Source of the DNA: Methanosarcina sp. 2.H.T.1A.6
GTDB lineage: Archaea; Halobacteriota; Methanosarcinia; Methanosarcinales; Methanosarcinaceae
DNA length: 64,000 bases
Assembly: GCF_000979455.1 (NCBI RefSeq)
Contig: NZ_JJOY01000040.1
Location: 26,812 to 90,811, forward strand
Reading direction: 5' to 3'
Numbering within the stretch: the first letter of the stretch is position 1; every line of letters starts with the position of its first letter. The position numbers and the translations under genes were made by a program. Under the pieces are notes generated by a model. It was given only the letters and a program-made list of their open reading frames with translations. It was not told the DNA's origin and did no database searches. Shown in pieces: positions 56,892 to 64,000 of this stretch.

Positions 56892-57757
56892 TCCCCAGCA
56901 AATCTATGCAGAAGATATTTCAATTCTTCGGAAAGTATGACCCAAAGGCCGTCGATCATTCCCAACAACTCAGGCAGAATCTTGAGTACTGCATATGAAA
57001 TTGCAAAGAGAGCAATCCCTGATCCTGCCTTCGCAATGTAGTTGTGGGCAATTATGAAACTATCAGCACCAAACCACTGTTCTCCATAAGCTACAACCAC
57101 AAAAATATCCCTGATAAGGTTGAGCACATAGATCACAGGTACGGATACGATGAAGGCCATAACAAGACGATTCAGGGGAGCTCTGACCGCACCTATTAGC
57201 CCCATAAAAAGAGCAATGCTTTCAATTGCGGTACAGGCCAGGATAATCTCAACCGTATACCCGTTAAGGGTAATCATATTCCATGCTTTCATGTATGCCG
57301 GGATATCGAAGTACTGAAGAACCCAGATAACCTGTGAGGTAACGTTGCCAATTATCCAGGTGTTCAGGGAAGAGAAATTTGCAAACGGGAAATAAACAAG
57401 AGCGCCAAGAGCACTTGCACTTGTAATCATTGAAGTTATGTCAAGGGAATCTCCCTCAATCTGAGTTGAAACTTCCGAGTGCATCACTTCTCTATTCTTT
57501 TTTATAAGGAGAGGGCCTTCCCTGTACTCCCTAAACATGATATATGCCATAAGTAAGCAGAACAGGGCAAATACAAATGTAAGGCCCACGTTGGCATAGT
57601 CCAGGGTCTCAATGTAGTGGAGAGGCTGGTAACCCCAATGGATGGAAAAAACACCCCATCCTATACCCCCTACCAGTTTATGAACTCTTGAGGTTCTGGG
57701 GATAACGGATGACGCAATCATTAACCCAACTGCGAGCCAGAGTACACTTTCTATCAT
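56888..57757 (-). CDS. artA: Archaeosortase A
   Basis: A 289-aa multi-helix membrane protease/transpeptidase. The catalytic Cys is in I-L-A-C-T-A-I-E-S (near residue 174), the Arg in N-L-I-R-D-I-F-V (near 214), and the His in I-I-A-H-N-Y-I-A-K-A-G-S (near 236). ArtA recognises PGF-CTERM tails and links proteins to a lipid; in haloarchaea archaetidylserine pathway enzymes are needed for this. The co-operon seen here agrees, and a PGF-CTERM protein lies at 9871-10836. Confidence 0.9.
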   Translation of the reverse strand: MIESVLWLAVGLMIASSVIPRTSRVHKLVGGIGWGVFSIHWGYQPLHYIETLDYANVGLTFVFALFCLLMAYIMFREYREGPLLIKKNREVMHSEVSTQIEGDSLDITSMITSASALGALVYFPFANFSSLNTWIIGNVTSQVIWVLQYFDIPAYMKAWNMITLNGYTVEIILACTAIESIALFMGLIGAVRAPLNRLVMAFIVSVPVIYVLNLIRDIFVVVAYGEQWFGADSFIIAHNYIAKAGSGIALFAISYAVLKILPELLGMIDGLWVILSEELKYLLHRFAGE

Positions 57758-58586
57758 TTTTCACGCACCTTTTTGCCTGGGATGAAAACATTCCAGATTC
57801 TATAGTTCTTCTGTGATATTGGAAAATCCCAAGCAAATTCTGAAGTTTCCGGAAAGTAGAACATGAAATTCTCTAAAATAATTAATAGATTTCCATAGAG
57901 CTTCTACAAAGGACTTAAAGTTTTCATAACCATAAGTATTAAGGAATTCAAAGGTTATGGATTTTACTTTCTGATATAACTAATTTACAGTCTTGCGAAT
58001 TATTACCCCCTGAGAAGCCATGCTAGGGCACTGGCAGATACAACCTGAAAGTAATATATCTACCAGATGAGGCAATCCCAGTATTATAATGTAAACGGTT
58101 TCAGGTTAGGTAACTATTGAGTATTATGGATTACAGGCATCTGACCTAACTCTAGATATATAAATACCTGCCCAGATTTCTGCAGTCAGGCATTTGAGGA
58201 TGTTAAGAACCCTGTAGATAGATAACAAATTAGTATTGTAGATAGATAACAAATTACTATTATAGAAAAATAACGGATTATGAAGCATTTCCATATATAA
58301 GGAAAAATTACCCAGATTAAAAAGTTCTGACAAAATATATAAAGAACTTTTTGGGAATCTAAAAAAGAGAAACCTTTAATAAAGACTACTGCGTAAGTGA
58401 CTTTTTTGCTTGATAGAGACTCGACTCATAGCACAGAGAACCGGAGAACAACTCAAAAAAGAATTAAAAAGAATGGAAAAGTTGAGAAGAATAATTGAAA
58501 TATGATGACGAGTTTCTACAATATGCACAATACTAATATATTATTATATCTGGCAAAACGCCAGAAAAAGCTAATCAGGAAGGAGA
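57758..58586. other. Divergent intergenic region with a 24-bp tandem repeat
   Basis: About 830 bp, A/T-rich. Two copies of a 24-bp unit (TGTAGATAGATAACAAATTA plus four bases) lie at 58213-58236 and 58237-58260, with a degenerate third. A TATA-like run (ATATATTATTATATCTG) near 58537-58553 is placed to serve the NUDIX gene. No gene is supported. Confidence 0.55.
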
Positions 58587-59069
58587 TTGGTAGAGGAAAA
58601 AGATCTCACGGAAAGTAAACTTCGAAGGCTTTTTATGAAACATAATGCCCCCAGCCTAACCGTTGATGCTGTAATTCTCTTTAAAAACAAGCTTGTTCTG
58701 GTGAAGAGAAAATACCCCCCATATGAGGGAGAATTTGCCCTTCCTGGAGGCTTCGTTGAAATCGGGGAAAGTACAGAAAAAGCAGCTTCCAGGGAAGCTT
58801 TTGAAGAAACAGGCCTTTTTGTAGAGATTCTCAAACTTATCGGTGTCTATTCCGACCCTGAACGCGACCCCAGGAGACATACAATCTCAGTGTGCTACCT
58901 TGCGAAAGGATACGGAGATTTAAAATCAGGCTCTGACGCTGATGCCGTTGAACTTTTTGAGCTTGATTCAATTCCTGAACTGGCTTTTGACCACAATAAA
59001 ATGATAAATGACGCAAAAAGTGATATTAATGCAGTTCTGTACCAAATGCAAAAGTATGATGTTTCCTAA
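58587..59069 (+). CDS. NUDIX hydrolase (ADP-ribose pyrophosphatase-like)
   Basis: A 160-aa protein from TTG 58587, close behind GGAAGGAGA. The NUDIX box is complete: G-G-F-V-E-I-G-E-S-T-E-K-A-A-S-R-E-A-F-E plus E-T-G-L. This pattern cleaves nucleoside diphosphates linked to X; ADP-ribose is a common substrate in archaeal relatives. The last 41 bases overlap the TFS gene in another frame. Confidence 0.88.
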   Translation: MVEEKDLTESKLRRLFMKHNAPSLTVDAVILFKNKLVLVKRKYPPYEGEFALPGGFVEIGESTEKAASREAFEETGLFVEILKLIGVYSDPERDPRRHTISVCYLAKGYGDLKSGSDADAVELFELDSIPELAFDHNKMINDAKSDINAVLYQMQKYDVS

Positions 59070-59343
59070 AGATGGTAACTACCAATGTAGAAAATGTGGG
59101 AACATAATACCGATTGAAAATAACGAAAAGAATTTCGTATCCAAAGCCAAGATTGACGATCATGAAGTAGTAGTACTCGAAGGTGAACAGACTTCAGGCC
59201 TGCCAACAACGAGTGTAAAATGCCCGGAGTGCGGGAACAATACAGCAGCCTGGTGGCTCAGACAGCTCAGGTCTGCAGATGAATCCGAGACCCGTTTTCT
59301 CAAATGTACGAAGTGCGGGTTTACCTGGAGAGAATACGACTAA
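59029..59343 (+). CDS. Transcription factor S (TFS)
   Basis: A 104-aa two-zinc-ribbon protein. The N-terminal ribbon is Q-F-C-T-K-C ... C-R-K-C-G and the C-terminal one is K-C-P-E-C-G-N ... K-C-T-K-C-G-F-T-W, with acidic residues in R-S-A-D-E-S-E-T-R, the TFIIS tip that stimulates RNA cleavage by stalled RNA polymerase. ATG 59029 (GTGAT just upstream) lies inside the NUDIX gene and overlaps it by 41 bp; the first zinc ribbon is coded in that overlap. Confidence 0.92.
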   Translation: MQFCTKCKSMMFPKDGNYQCRKCGNIIPIENNEKNFVSKAKIDDHEVVVLEGEQTSGLPTTSVKCPECGNNTAAWWLRQLRSADESETRFLKCTKCGFTWREYD

Positions 59344-59370
59344 ATTCCACAACCTTTTCTTAGGGCCCTT

Positions 59371-59445
59371 CTTAAAAATGTACTTTTTAAAAACGTACTT
59401 CTTAAAAACGTACTTCTTAAAAATGTACTTCTTAAAAATGTACCT
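59371..59445. repeat. 15-bp tandem repeat, five copies
   Basis: Five 15-bp units close to CTTAAAAAYGTACTT run from 59371 to 59445, beginning 28 bp after the TFS stop. The unit is noncoding here. It may be slippage within an AT-rich transcript end. Confidence 0.9.
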
Positions 59446-59639
59446 CTGGAAAACGAATTTTCAGGTCAGAACTTCTTTTATGTCTCAGGCAGAGCCTGTT
59501 GCTTCCTGATTTTCTGACCAAGATTTATATAGTTGCCGGGACTTTGAATCTAATAGTTTATCCCGATTCCATATATGGCTACTTATTCCGATTCGGAAAA
59601 TTTTCCTCAAAAGGATAGAAAATCCTAGATCGTAAGGAA

Positions 59640-59702
59640 ATTTATATATCCAAGTGATAGATAAGGAGTTTAAGGCTTAAATTTATTTGATGGAGAAGAA
59701 TC
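59640..59702 (+). promoter_or_regulatory. pcn promoter and leader
   Basis: TTTATATAT at 59640-59648 is a good archaeal TATA box, about 55 bp ahead of ATG 59703, giving a leader of about 30 nt. GATGGAG shortly before the ATG is the ribosome-binding site. Confidence 0.6.
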
Positions 59703-60440
59703 ATGTTCAAGGCAGCAATTAATGCAGAGCTTCTGAAAGACGCGATTGCCGCACTGGCTGTAATTGTAGATGAAGTTAGATTTAGAATAAAACCCGAAGG
59801 TATTTCGGTAAAAGCAGTTGATCCTGCCAACGTTGCAATGGGGATTTTTGAGCTTGGATCATCGGCTTTTGATGAATACAGCGCTGATGAGTGTGAGATC
59901 GGACTCGACCTGAATAAGATTACCGACCTGCTGGGAATTGCGGACAAGAGCGATACAGTTAGGATGGAACTTGAAGAAGGAAGCAATAAACTCCTGATTG
60001 ATGTAGGAGGGCTGTCCTATACTCTTTCTCTTCTGGACCCTTCAACAATCCGTGCAGAACCCAGAGTTCCCCAGCTCGATCTGCCTGCCAAAGTTGTCCT
60101 GAATGGTGCAGACCTCAGGCGTGCCGTAAAAGCCGCAGAAAAGATAAGCGACCATATGCTCATGGGAGTTTCTGGCGATACTTTCTATATGGAAGCAAAG
60201 GGAGACACCGACAAGGTCCGCCTGGAGATGGGCAGAGACCAGCTAATCGACCTGAAAGCAGGAGAAGCCTGTTCTCTCTTTTCCCTGGATTACCTGACAG
60301 ATATAGTCAAACCTACAAACAAGGTAAATGAGGTCACCCTCTCTCTTGGCAGAGATTTCCCTGTCCTGATTGACTTTGAAATTGCAAACGGTGCAGGAAG
60401 AATATCCTATCTCCTGGCTCCGAGAATAGAATCGGACTAA
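59703..60440 (+). CDS. pcn: DNA polymerase sliding clamp PCNA
   Basis: A 245-aa clamp. The N-terminal F-K-A-A-I-N-A-E-L-L-K-D, the D-P-A-N-V-A-M-G strand, the interdomain linker around L-D-L-P-A-K-V and the C-terminal L-L-A-P-R-I-E-S-D match archaeal PCNA. It forms a trimeric ring that tethers DNA polymerase and is loaded by RFC, one subunit of which is at 30616-31641. Seven bases separate it from priL. Confidence 0.96.
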   Translation: MFKAAINAELLKDAIAALAVIVDEVRFRIKPEGISVKAVDPANVAMGIFELGSSAFDEYSADECEIGLDLNKITDLLGIADKSDTVRMELEEGSNKLLIDVGGLSYTLSLLDPSTIRAEPRVPQLDLPAKVVLNGADLRRAVKAAEKISDHMLMGVSGDTFYMEAKGDTDKVRLEMGRDQLIDLKAGEACSLFSLDYLTDIVKPTNKVNEVTLSLGRDFPVLIDFEIANGAGRISYLLAPRIESD

Positions 60441-60447
60441 GGGTGAC

Positions 60448-61563
60448 ATGCAGGCCGAAAAACTTGCATATTACCCATTTATTTCAGAAGCATCTGCCCA
60501 TGTTGGAAACCTGGGAATTTCTCTGGAAAACCTGCTCAATTCGCGAGCTTACAGGGCTGCAAGATCCCGTGGAATAGAAAGGGTAAAAGAAGCTCTTGAA
60601 GGAGAAATTAAAAAATCCCCTGTATCAGGGGAAGTCCAGGTACTCTCGGAACTCCTTTCCTATCCCTTTGCCAGGATGCTGGTTGCCTGTGTGGATGACC
60701 AGCTCTTTACCCGGCGCTATGCTCTGGCAGAAGCCAAGGCTGCCTACGCTTTTTTAAGAAACGAACCCCCGGATTTTCTGCTCGAATTCGGGGAAGATTT
60801 TGGAATCTCGGCAGATTTCAGGGACTCCTATTTCAGTATGCATTTTACGGACTATATCCGCTTTTCAAATTCCCTCAAAGACCCCTCCTGGAAACTGACA
60901 AACCGCCAGCTCAGGGCAGGCAAAATAAAAATAACAAAGGAAGAGTTTGCAAGGCTTCTTGAAGAAGCAGTCAGGGAAAGGATCGAACAGTCCTTCCCCA
61001 TCCCGGAAATTCCTTCCGAAATCTCCAGCTTCTGCTCCCCCTACGTTTCCGAGATAAAGGAACAGTTCGAGGTCCAGAAAAAGAAATTCGGGGCTACGGA
61101 CTTCGGAGCTGTTGAGCCCGACCTCTTTCCTCCCTGTATTGCCCATGCGCTTGCAAACGTACAGGGTGGAGTTAACCTTGCCCATTCGATGCGTTTTGCA
61201 ATGACTTCTTTCCTGCTCAGTGTAGGAATGTCAGTAGACGAAATCCTGAACCTTTTCAACATCTCTCCCGATTTTGACGCGGAAAAAACCCTCTACCAGA
61301 TAGAACACATTGCAGGCGCTACAGGCAATGCATACAAACCCCCAGCCTGCGACACCATGAGGACCTACGGCAACTGCGTGGGAAAAGATGGGCTCTGCGA
61401 AAAAATCAGCCATCCTCTAGGGTATTACGAGAAAAAGGTCTACATAAGAAATAAAGAAAGGGAAAGGGAACAGGAAAAAGAGCAGGGAGAGAAACATCAA
61501 GTAGAACAGGAAAGGGAAAAGGGGAAAGAGCAGGAAAAAGAAAAAGAAAAGAGAAAAACCTGA
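60448..61563 (+). CDS. priL: DNA primase large subunit PriL
   Basis: A 371-aa iron-sulfur subunit that supports the catalytic PriS in making RNA/DNA primers. The four cluster ligands are C in P-P-C-I-A-H, P-P-A-C-D-T-M, Y-G-N-C-V-G and D-G-L-C-E-K. The last 35 residues form a Lys/Glu/Gln-rich low-complexity tail with repeated E-R/K-E-Q-E-K elements that is unlike the structured core. Coupled with pcn in one operon. Confidence 0.94.
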   Translation: MQAEKLAYYPFISEASAHVGNLGISLENLLNSRAYRAARSRGIERVKEALEGEIKKSPVSGEVQVLSELLSYPFARMLVACVDDQLFTRRYALAEAKAAYAFLRNEPPDFLLEFGEDFGISADFRDSYFSMHFTDYIRFSNSLKDPSWKLTNRQLRAGKIKITKEEFARLLEEAVRERIEQSFPIPEIPSEISSFCSPYVSEIKEQFEVQKKKFGATDFGAVEPDLFPPCIAHALANVQGGVNLAHSMRFAMTSFLLSVGMSVDEILNLFNISPDFDAEKTLYQIEHIAGATGNAYKPPACDTMRTYGNCVGKDGLCEKISHPLGYYEKKVYIRNKEREREQEKEQGEKHQVEQEREKGKEQEKEKEKRKT

Positions 61564-61657
61564 AATAGCTTTAACGCCCCGGTTTCCCAAAAGTTATCTT
61601 CTTTTTCGCTATTTTCTTCTGTAGGGTTTCATTCCCGACTATGCAGCTCCGTCTCAA

Positions 61658-62977
61658 TTATCTCCTTTTGTATTCCCTGCATTTCCCCACGAACTTATCT
61701 ACCGGGAAGCTGGAAGGATGGGAGTGCATGTATCCTGCAAGGGTATTGTGTTCCACAAGCCCGTCAAAACCGTCCTGTATGCCTTTCCCGCGGATCATTT
61801 CGTATGCAAACCTGGCATCCCGGTCGCACTCCGTAAGAGAGTAATGGAATTCGTGACCTCTAATATTGTGGGAAGAGAAGTTTTTGTCAAGAGGGCGGGC
61901 TTCGGTATATCCCAGAGCCTTCAGACGGTTTGTCATGCGGGTATTTGCAGGCACAACATCAGCCAGTTTATATGTCCTGTCTTCTACTTCATAAGTTCCG
62001 CAGAGATAGAGCAAGCCGCCGCATTCCGCATAGATGGGAAGGCCGTCAGCTGCAAGTCCTTTCAGTTTCCGGGTAGTCTCGGAGTTTTCAAGGACTTCTG
62101 CATAGAGTTCAGGGTAGCCGCCTCCAAGGTAAATTCCATCTACATCCGGAACGTCACCTGCCATAGGGCTAAAAAATATTACTTCTGCTCCGCTGTCTCC
62201 GAATGCATCGAACATATCCCGGTAGTAGAAACAGAACGCGGGGTCCCAGGCAACTCCGATCCTGAGATCTGTAGCTGGTCTCTGAATTACCTCAGCCTCC
62301 GGAACCGAACAGGGCTCAGCAAGTTCAAGCACCGCATCAAGGTCAACATTTTCTTCAATAAAGGCTGCCATTTCCGCAGTGTTGTAGTCCTTTTCATGCG
62401 CCATGTAGAGCCCCAGATGCCTTGAAGGGACTTCAATATCTTTCCTTCGGGGAATTGTACCGATAACAGGAATGTTGCCCGGAAGCGCATTCTTTACAAG
62501 TTCTGCATGGCGAGGGCTGCCTACCTGGTTCAGGATAACGCCTGCAACCCTGACTTCCGGATCGAATTCGGAATAACCTTTCAGGAGAGCTGCGGCACTT
62601 CTTGACATGCCATGGACATTGATTACCAGAATCACCGGAATATCCAGAGTCTTTGCAACGTGCGCCGAGCTTGCAATTTCCGTAGAGTCAATCCCATCAA
62701 AGAGCCCCATGACACCTTCAACGACAGCAATGTCAGCATCTTCAGACGTACGGGCAACTGTCTGCTTCACTCCTTCCGTGCCCATCATGTAGGTGTCCAG
62801 ATTCCTGGAAGAACGCCCGCAGATGGCTGTGTGGTGGGAAGGGTCAATGTAATCCGGCCCTACCTTATAAGGCTGGACTCTTAGTTGCCTGTGCTTGAGG
62901 GCAGCCATAATACCCATGGAGACTGTGGTTTTTCCAACTCCACTATGGGTTCCTGCGATAAGTATTCCTTTTGTCAT
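61658..62977 (-). CDS. cbiA: Cobyrinate a,c-diamide synthase family amidase
   Basis: A 439-aa two-domain enzyme. The N-terminal dethiobiotin-synthetase-like ATPase opens I-L-I-A-G-T-H-S-G-V-G-K-T-T. The C-terminal glutamine amidotransferase shows G-G-G-Y-P-E-L-Y and the nucleophile Cys in Y-A-E-C-G-G-L-L-Y-L. CbiA amidates cobyrinate for B12, while its paralogue CfbB amidates nickel sirohydrochlorin for F430; I cannot tell the two apart firmly. ATG 62977 lies about 26 bp from the TATA at 62999-63009, so the mRNA is probably leaderless. Confidence 0.85.
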   Translation of the reverse strand: MTKGILIAGTHSGVGKTTVSMGIMAALKHRQLRVQPYKVGPDYIDPSHHTAICGRSSRNLDTYMMGTEGVKQTVARTSEDADIAVVEGVMGLFDGIDSTEIASSAHVAKTLDIPVILVINVHGMSRSAAALLKGYSEFDPEVRVAGVILNQVGSPRHAELVKNALPGNIPVIGTIPRRKDIEVPSRHLGLYMAHEKDYNTAEMAAFIEENVDLDAVLELAEPCSVPEAEVIQRPATDLRIGVAWDPAFCFYYRDMFDAFGDSGAEVIFFSPMAGDVPDVDGIYLGGGYPELYAEVLENSETTRKLKGLAADGLPIYAECGGLLYLCGTYEVEDRTYKLADVVPANTRMTNRLKALGYTEARPLDKNFSSHNIRGHEFHYSLTECDRDARFAYEMIRGKGIQDGFDGLVEHNTLAGYMHSHPSSFPVDKFVGKCREYKRR

Positions 62978-63474
62978 TTGGTAACTATTGTATAAATTAA
63001 TATATATAAGGTTATTAATCAAGCTGTTTCGAGCGCTTTATGCCGTTTTCAAGAAAGGGATGAAAAGAAATGAGAAGGAATGGAAAGAATTTAGGAGAAT
63101 TTGCGTAAAAAGTGTGAATAAATTATATTCTTTAGGAGAAATTAGGATTAAAACTGAACCAATTAATACCAACATTTGCAATTTATTAATTAACTTTTAA
63201 TTCAACCTCTCAGGAACCATTATAAAATAAGATAAAGTGTTATAAAGTTTTAAATTTACTTTTGCCAGAGTATATAGCACAATCAAGTGTTAAATGTATT
63301 TTCCCGGTTTTATTTTTCGATATAAAGGCTTAAATACGGTTTTTAATTTTGGTTTTTGGCAGTTAGTGTAAGTATTTTTATATGTTTAACTGTGCCGATA
63401 CTTTTAGGTTCCGGATCTTCTAAGATAAAATGAGCAAGATCAGACAAACTCGTAGGAACAATTGGAGGGAAAAA
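62978..63474. promoter_or_regulatory. Divergent promoter region, cbiA and Cys-rich gene
   Basis: About 495 bp. TTATATATATTAA (minus strand, 62999-63009) is the cbiA TATA box. GGAGGG shortly before 63475 is the ribosome site of the Cys-rich protein. The rest is A/T-rich with no supported gene. Confidence 0.55.
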
Positions 63475-64000
63475 ATGCACTTCAGTGAAAAACCAATTAT
63501 AAAAATTCTGGCATGTGCTTCTATTATAATAATGATGTCAAGTTTAATTACTGCAGGAGCAGTTTCCTGTAATGCTCTTACATCTGCAGAAACCCCTACA
63601 GCTTCCTGTGACACTCTTGCAAATTGTGGACAGGCAAACTGTAATTCATGTGACTGTGAATCTATTGCAGACTGTGATAAGGCAAACTGTGAATGTGATT
63701 CATGTAACTGCGATTCCATTGCAGATTGTGGACAGGCAAACTGTAATTCATGTGACTGTGAATCTATTGCAGACTGTGATAAGGCAAACTGTGAATGTGA
63801 TTCATGTAACTGCGATTCCATTGCAGATTGTGGACAGGCAAACTGTAATTTATGTGACTATGACTCTATTGAATACTGTGGACAGAAACCCTCTGATGAC
63901 GTTGTAGAAACTCCAGTAAAAAGCTGTGACAACGTAGAAAATCCAGTAAAAAGCTGTGACAACGTAGAAAATCCAGTAAAAAGCTGTGACAACGTAGAAA
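63475..64000 (+). CDS. Secreted Cys-rich repeat protein, partial (3' end beyond the right edge)
   Basis: ATG 63475 follows GGAGGG and the frame is open to the window end. Residues 1-35 are a signal peptide (K-I-L-A-C-A-S-I-I-I-M-M-S ... A-G-A-V-S). Then come two 34-residue units of C-G-Q-A-N-C-N-S-C-D-C and C-D-K-A-N-C-E-C-D-S-C-N-C pattern plus the start of a third, and after them a 10-residue repeat D-N-V-E-N-P-V-K-S-C in at least three copies. The dense Cys pattern suggests extracellular disulfides or metal binding. No family recognised. Confidence 0.7.
   Translation, partial: MHFSEKPIIKILACASIIIMMSSLITAGAVSCNALTSAETPTASCDTLANCGQANCNSCDCESIADCDKANCECDSCNCDSIADCGQANCNSCDCESIADCDKANCECDSCNCDSIADCGQANCNLCDYDSIEYCGQKPSDDVVETPVKSCDNVENPVKSCDNVENPVKSCDNVE
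63631..63843 (+). repeat. 102-bp coding tandem repeat in the Cys-rich gene
   Basis: The phrase CAGGCAAACTGTAATT recurs at 63631, 63733 and 63835, so the unit is 102 bp (34 codons). Two full units and the start of a third are present; the copies are nearly identical at the DNA level. Confidence 0.88.
63910..64000 (+). repeat. 30-bp coding tandem repeat near the right edge
   Basis: GTAGAAAATCCAGTAAAAAG with flanking AGCTGTGACAAC forms a 30-bp unit encoding D-N-V-E-N-P-V-K-S-C, repeated at least three times and cut off by the window end. Confidence 0.85.

Noticed and set aside
58124..58333. Minus-strand 69-aa frame across the 24-bp repeat
   Set aside because: Its repeated L-L-S-I-Y phrase only reflects the DNA repeat; no ribosome site or similarity is seen.
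59371..59445. Tandem repeats considered as a CRISPR array
   Set aside because: The 15-bp units are contiguous with no unique spacers, and no cas genes are in the window.
63631..64000. Repeats at the right edge considered as a CRISPR array
   Set aside because: The units are in frame, encode regular Cys patterns behind a signal peptide, and have no spacers.

Overview
The window is a chromosomal segment of a methanogenic archaeon of the genus Methanosarcina. The evidence is a complete pyrrolysine (Pyl) cassette (tRNA-Pyl, pylS, pylB, pylC, pylD) beside ramA, mtbA and an mtmC-mtmB pair whose mtmB carries an in-frame UAG. It also holds the McrA thioamidation pair ycaO-tfuA, F420 (cofE) and archaeal pterin (mptD) genes, archaeal replication genes (pcn, priL, an RFC small subunit) and archaeosortase A. 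As I remember it, the gene order resembles that around pyl in M. acetivorans. The species is not determined; the 502-residue PylS is longer than the 419-454 residues usual in well-known species.

Layout. 1-2.8 kb: a leftward probable metal-export operon (CPH-type P-ATPase, a 42-aa protein, a Gly/Tyr/Pro/Met-repeat membrane protein cut by the window edge). 2.9-7.4 kb: an AT-rich accessory stretch with small unknown genes, gene remnants and one 117-bp MITE with a 5-bp target duplication. 7.5-9.5 kb: ycaO-tfuA. 9.6-13.6 kb: a PGF-CTERM surface protein, three tandem UspA proteins, ferritin and a zinc-ribbon protein. 13.7-30 kb: methylamine catabolism and pyrrolysine synthesis, comprising a cyclase-like repeat protein, pylT, pylSBCD, ramA, two AT-rich accessory genes, mtbA, mtmC-mtmB (UAG = Pyl202) and a transport operon with a permease and three small membrane proteins.

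30-45 kb: housekeeping and cofactor genes: RFC small subunit, secD-secF, dCMP deaminase, cofE, hsp20, apgM, aspartokinase-purM, DUF1890/DUF1894 genes and a phytoene-desaturase-like oxidoreductase. 45-50 kb: an amidotransferase-like protein and three tandem paralogues with a ribbon-helix-helix-like N-terminus, the least explained group here. 50-64 kb: a PUA-domain protein, a bactofilin-like protein, argD-hisC, mptD, an archaetidylserine synthase/decarboxylase/archaeosortase operon, a NUDIX gene overlapping the TFS gene, pcn-priL, cbiA-type amidase and a secreted Cys-rich repeat protein running off the right edge.

How the parts fit: MtmP and its small partners probably import methylamine. MtmB (with Pyl202) methylates the MtmC corrinoid, RamA keeps that corrinoid reduced, and MtbA moves the methyl group to coenzyme M. 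PylBCD make pyrrolysine and PylS loads it onto pylT RNA. YcaO-TfuA modify the methyl-CoM reductase that consumes the product. Among the complete genes here, TAG occurs as an in-frame codon only inside mtmB and at the end of pylB. All identifications come from reading the sequence and from memory of the families; no database search was run.
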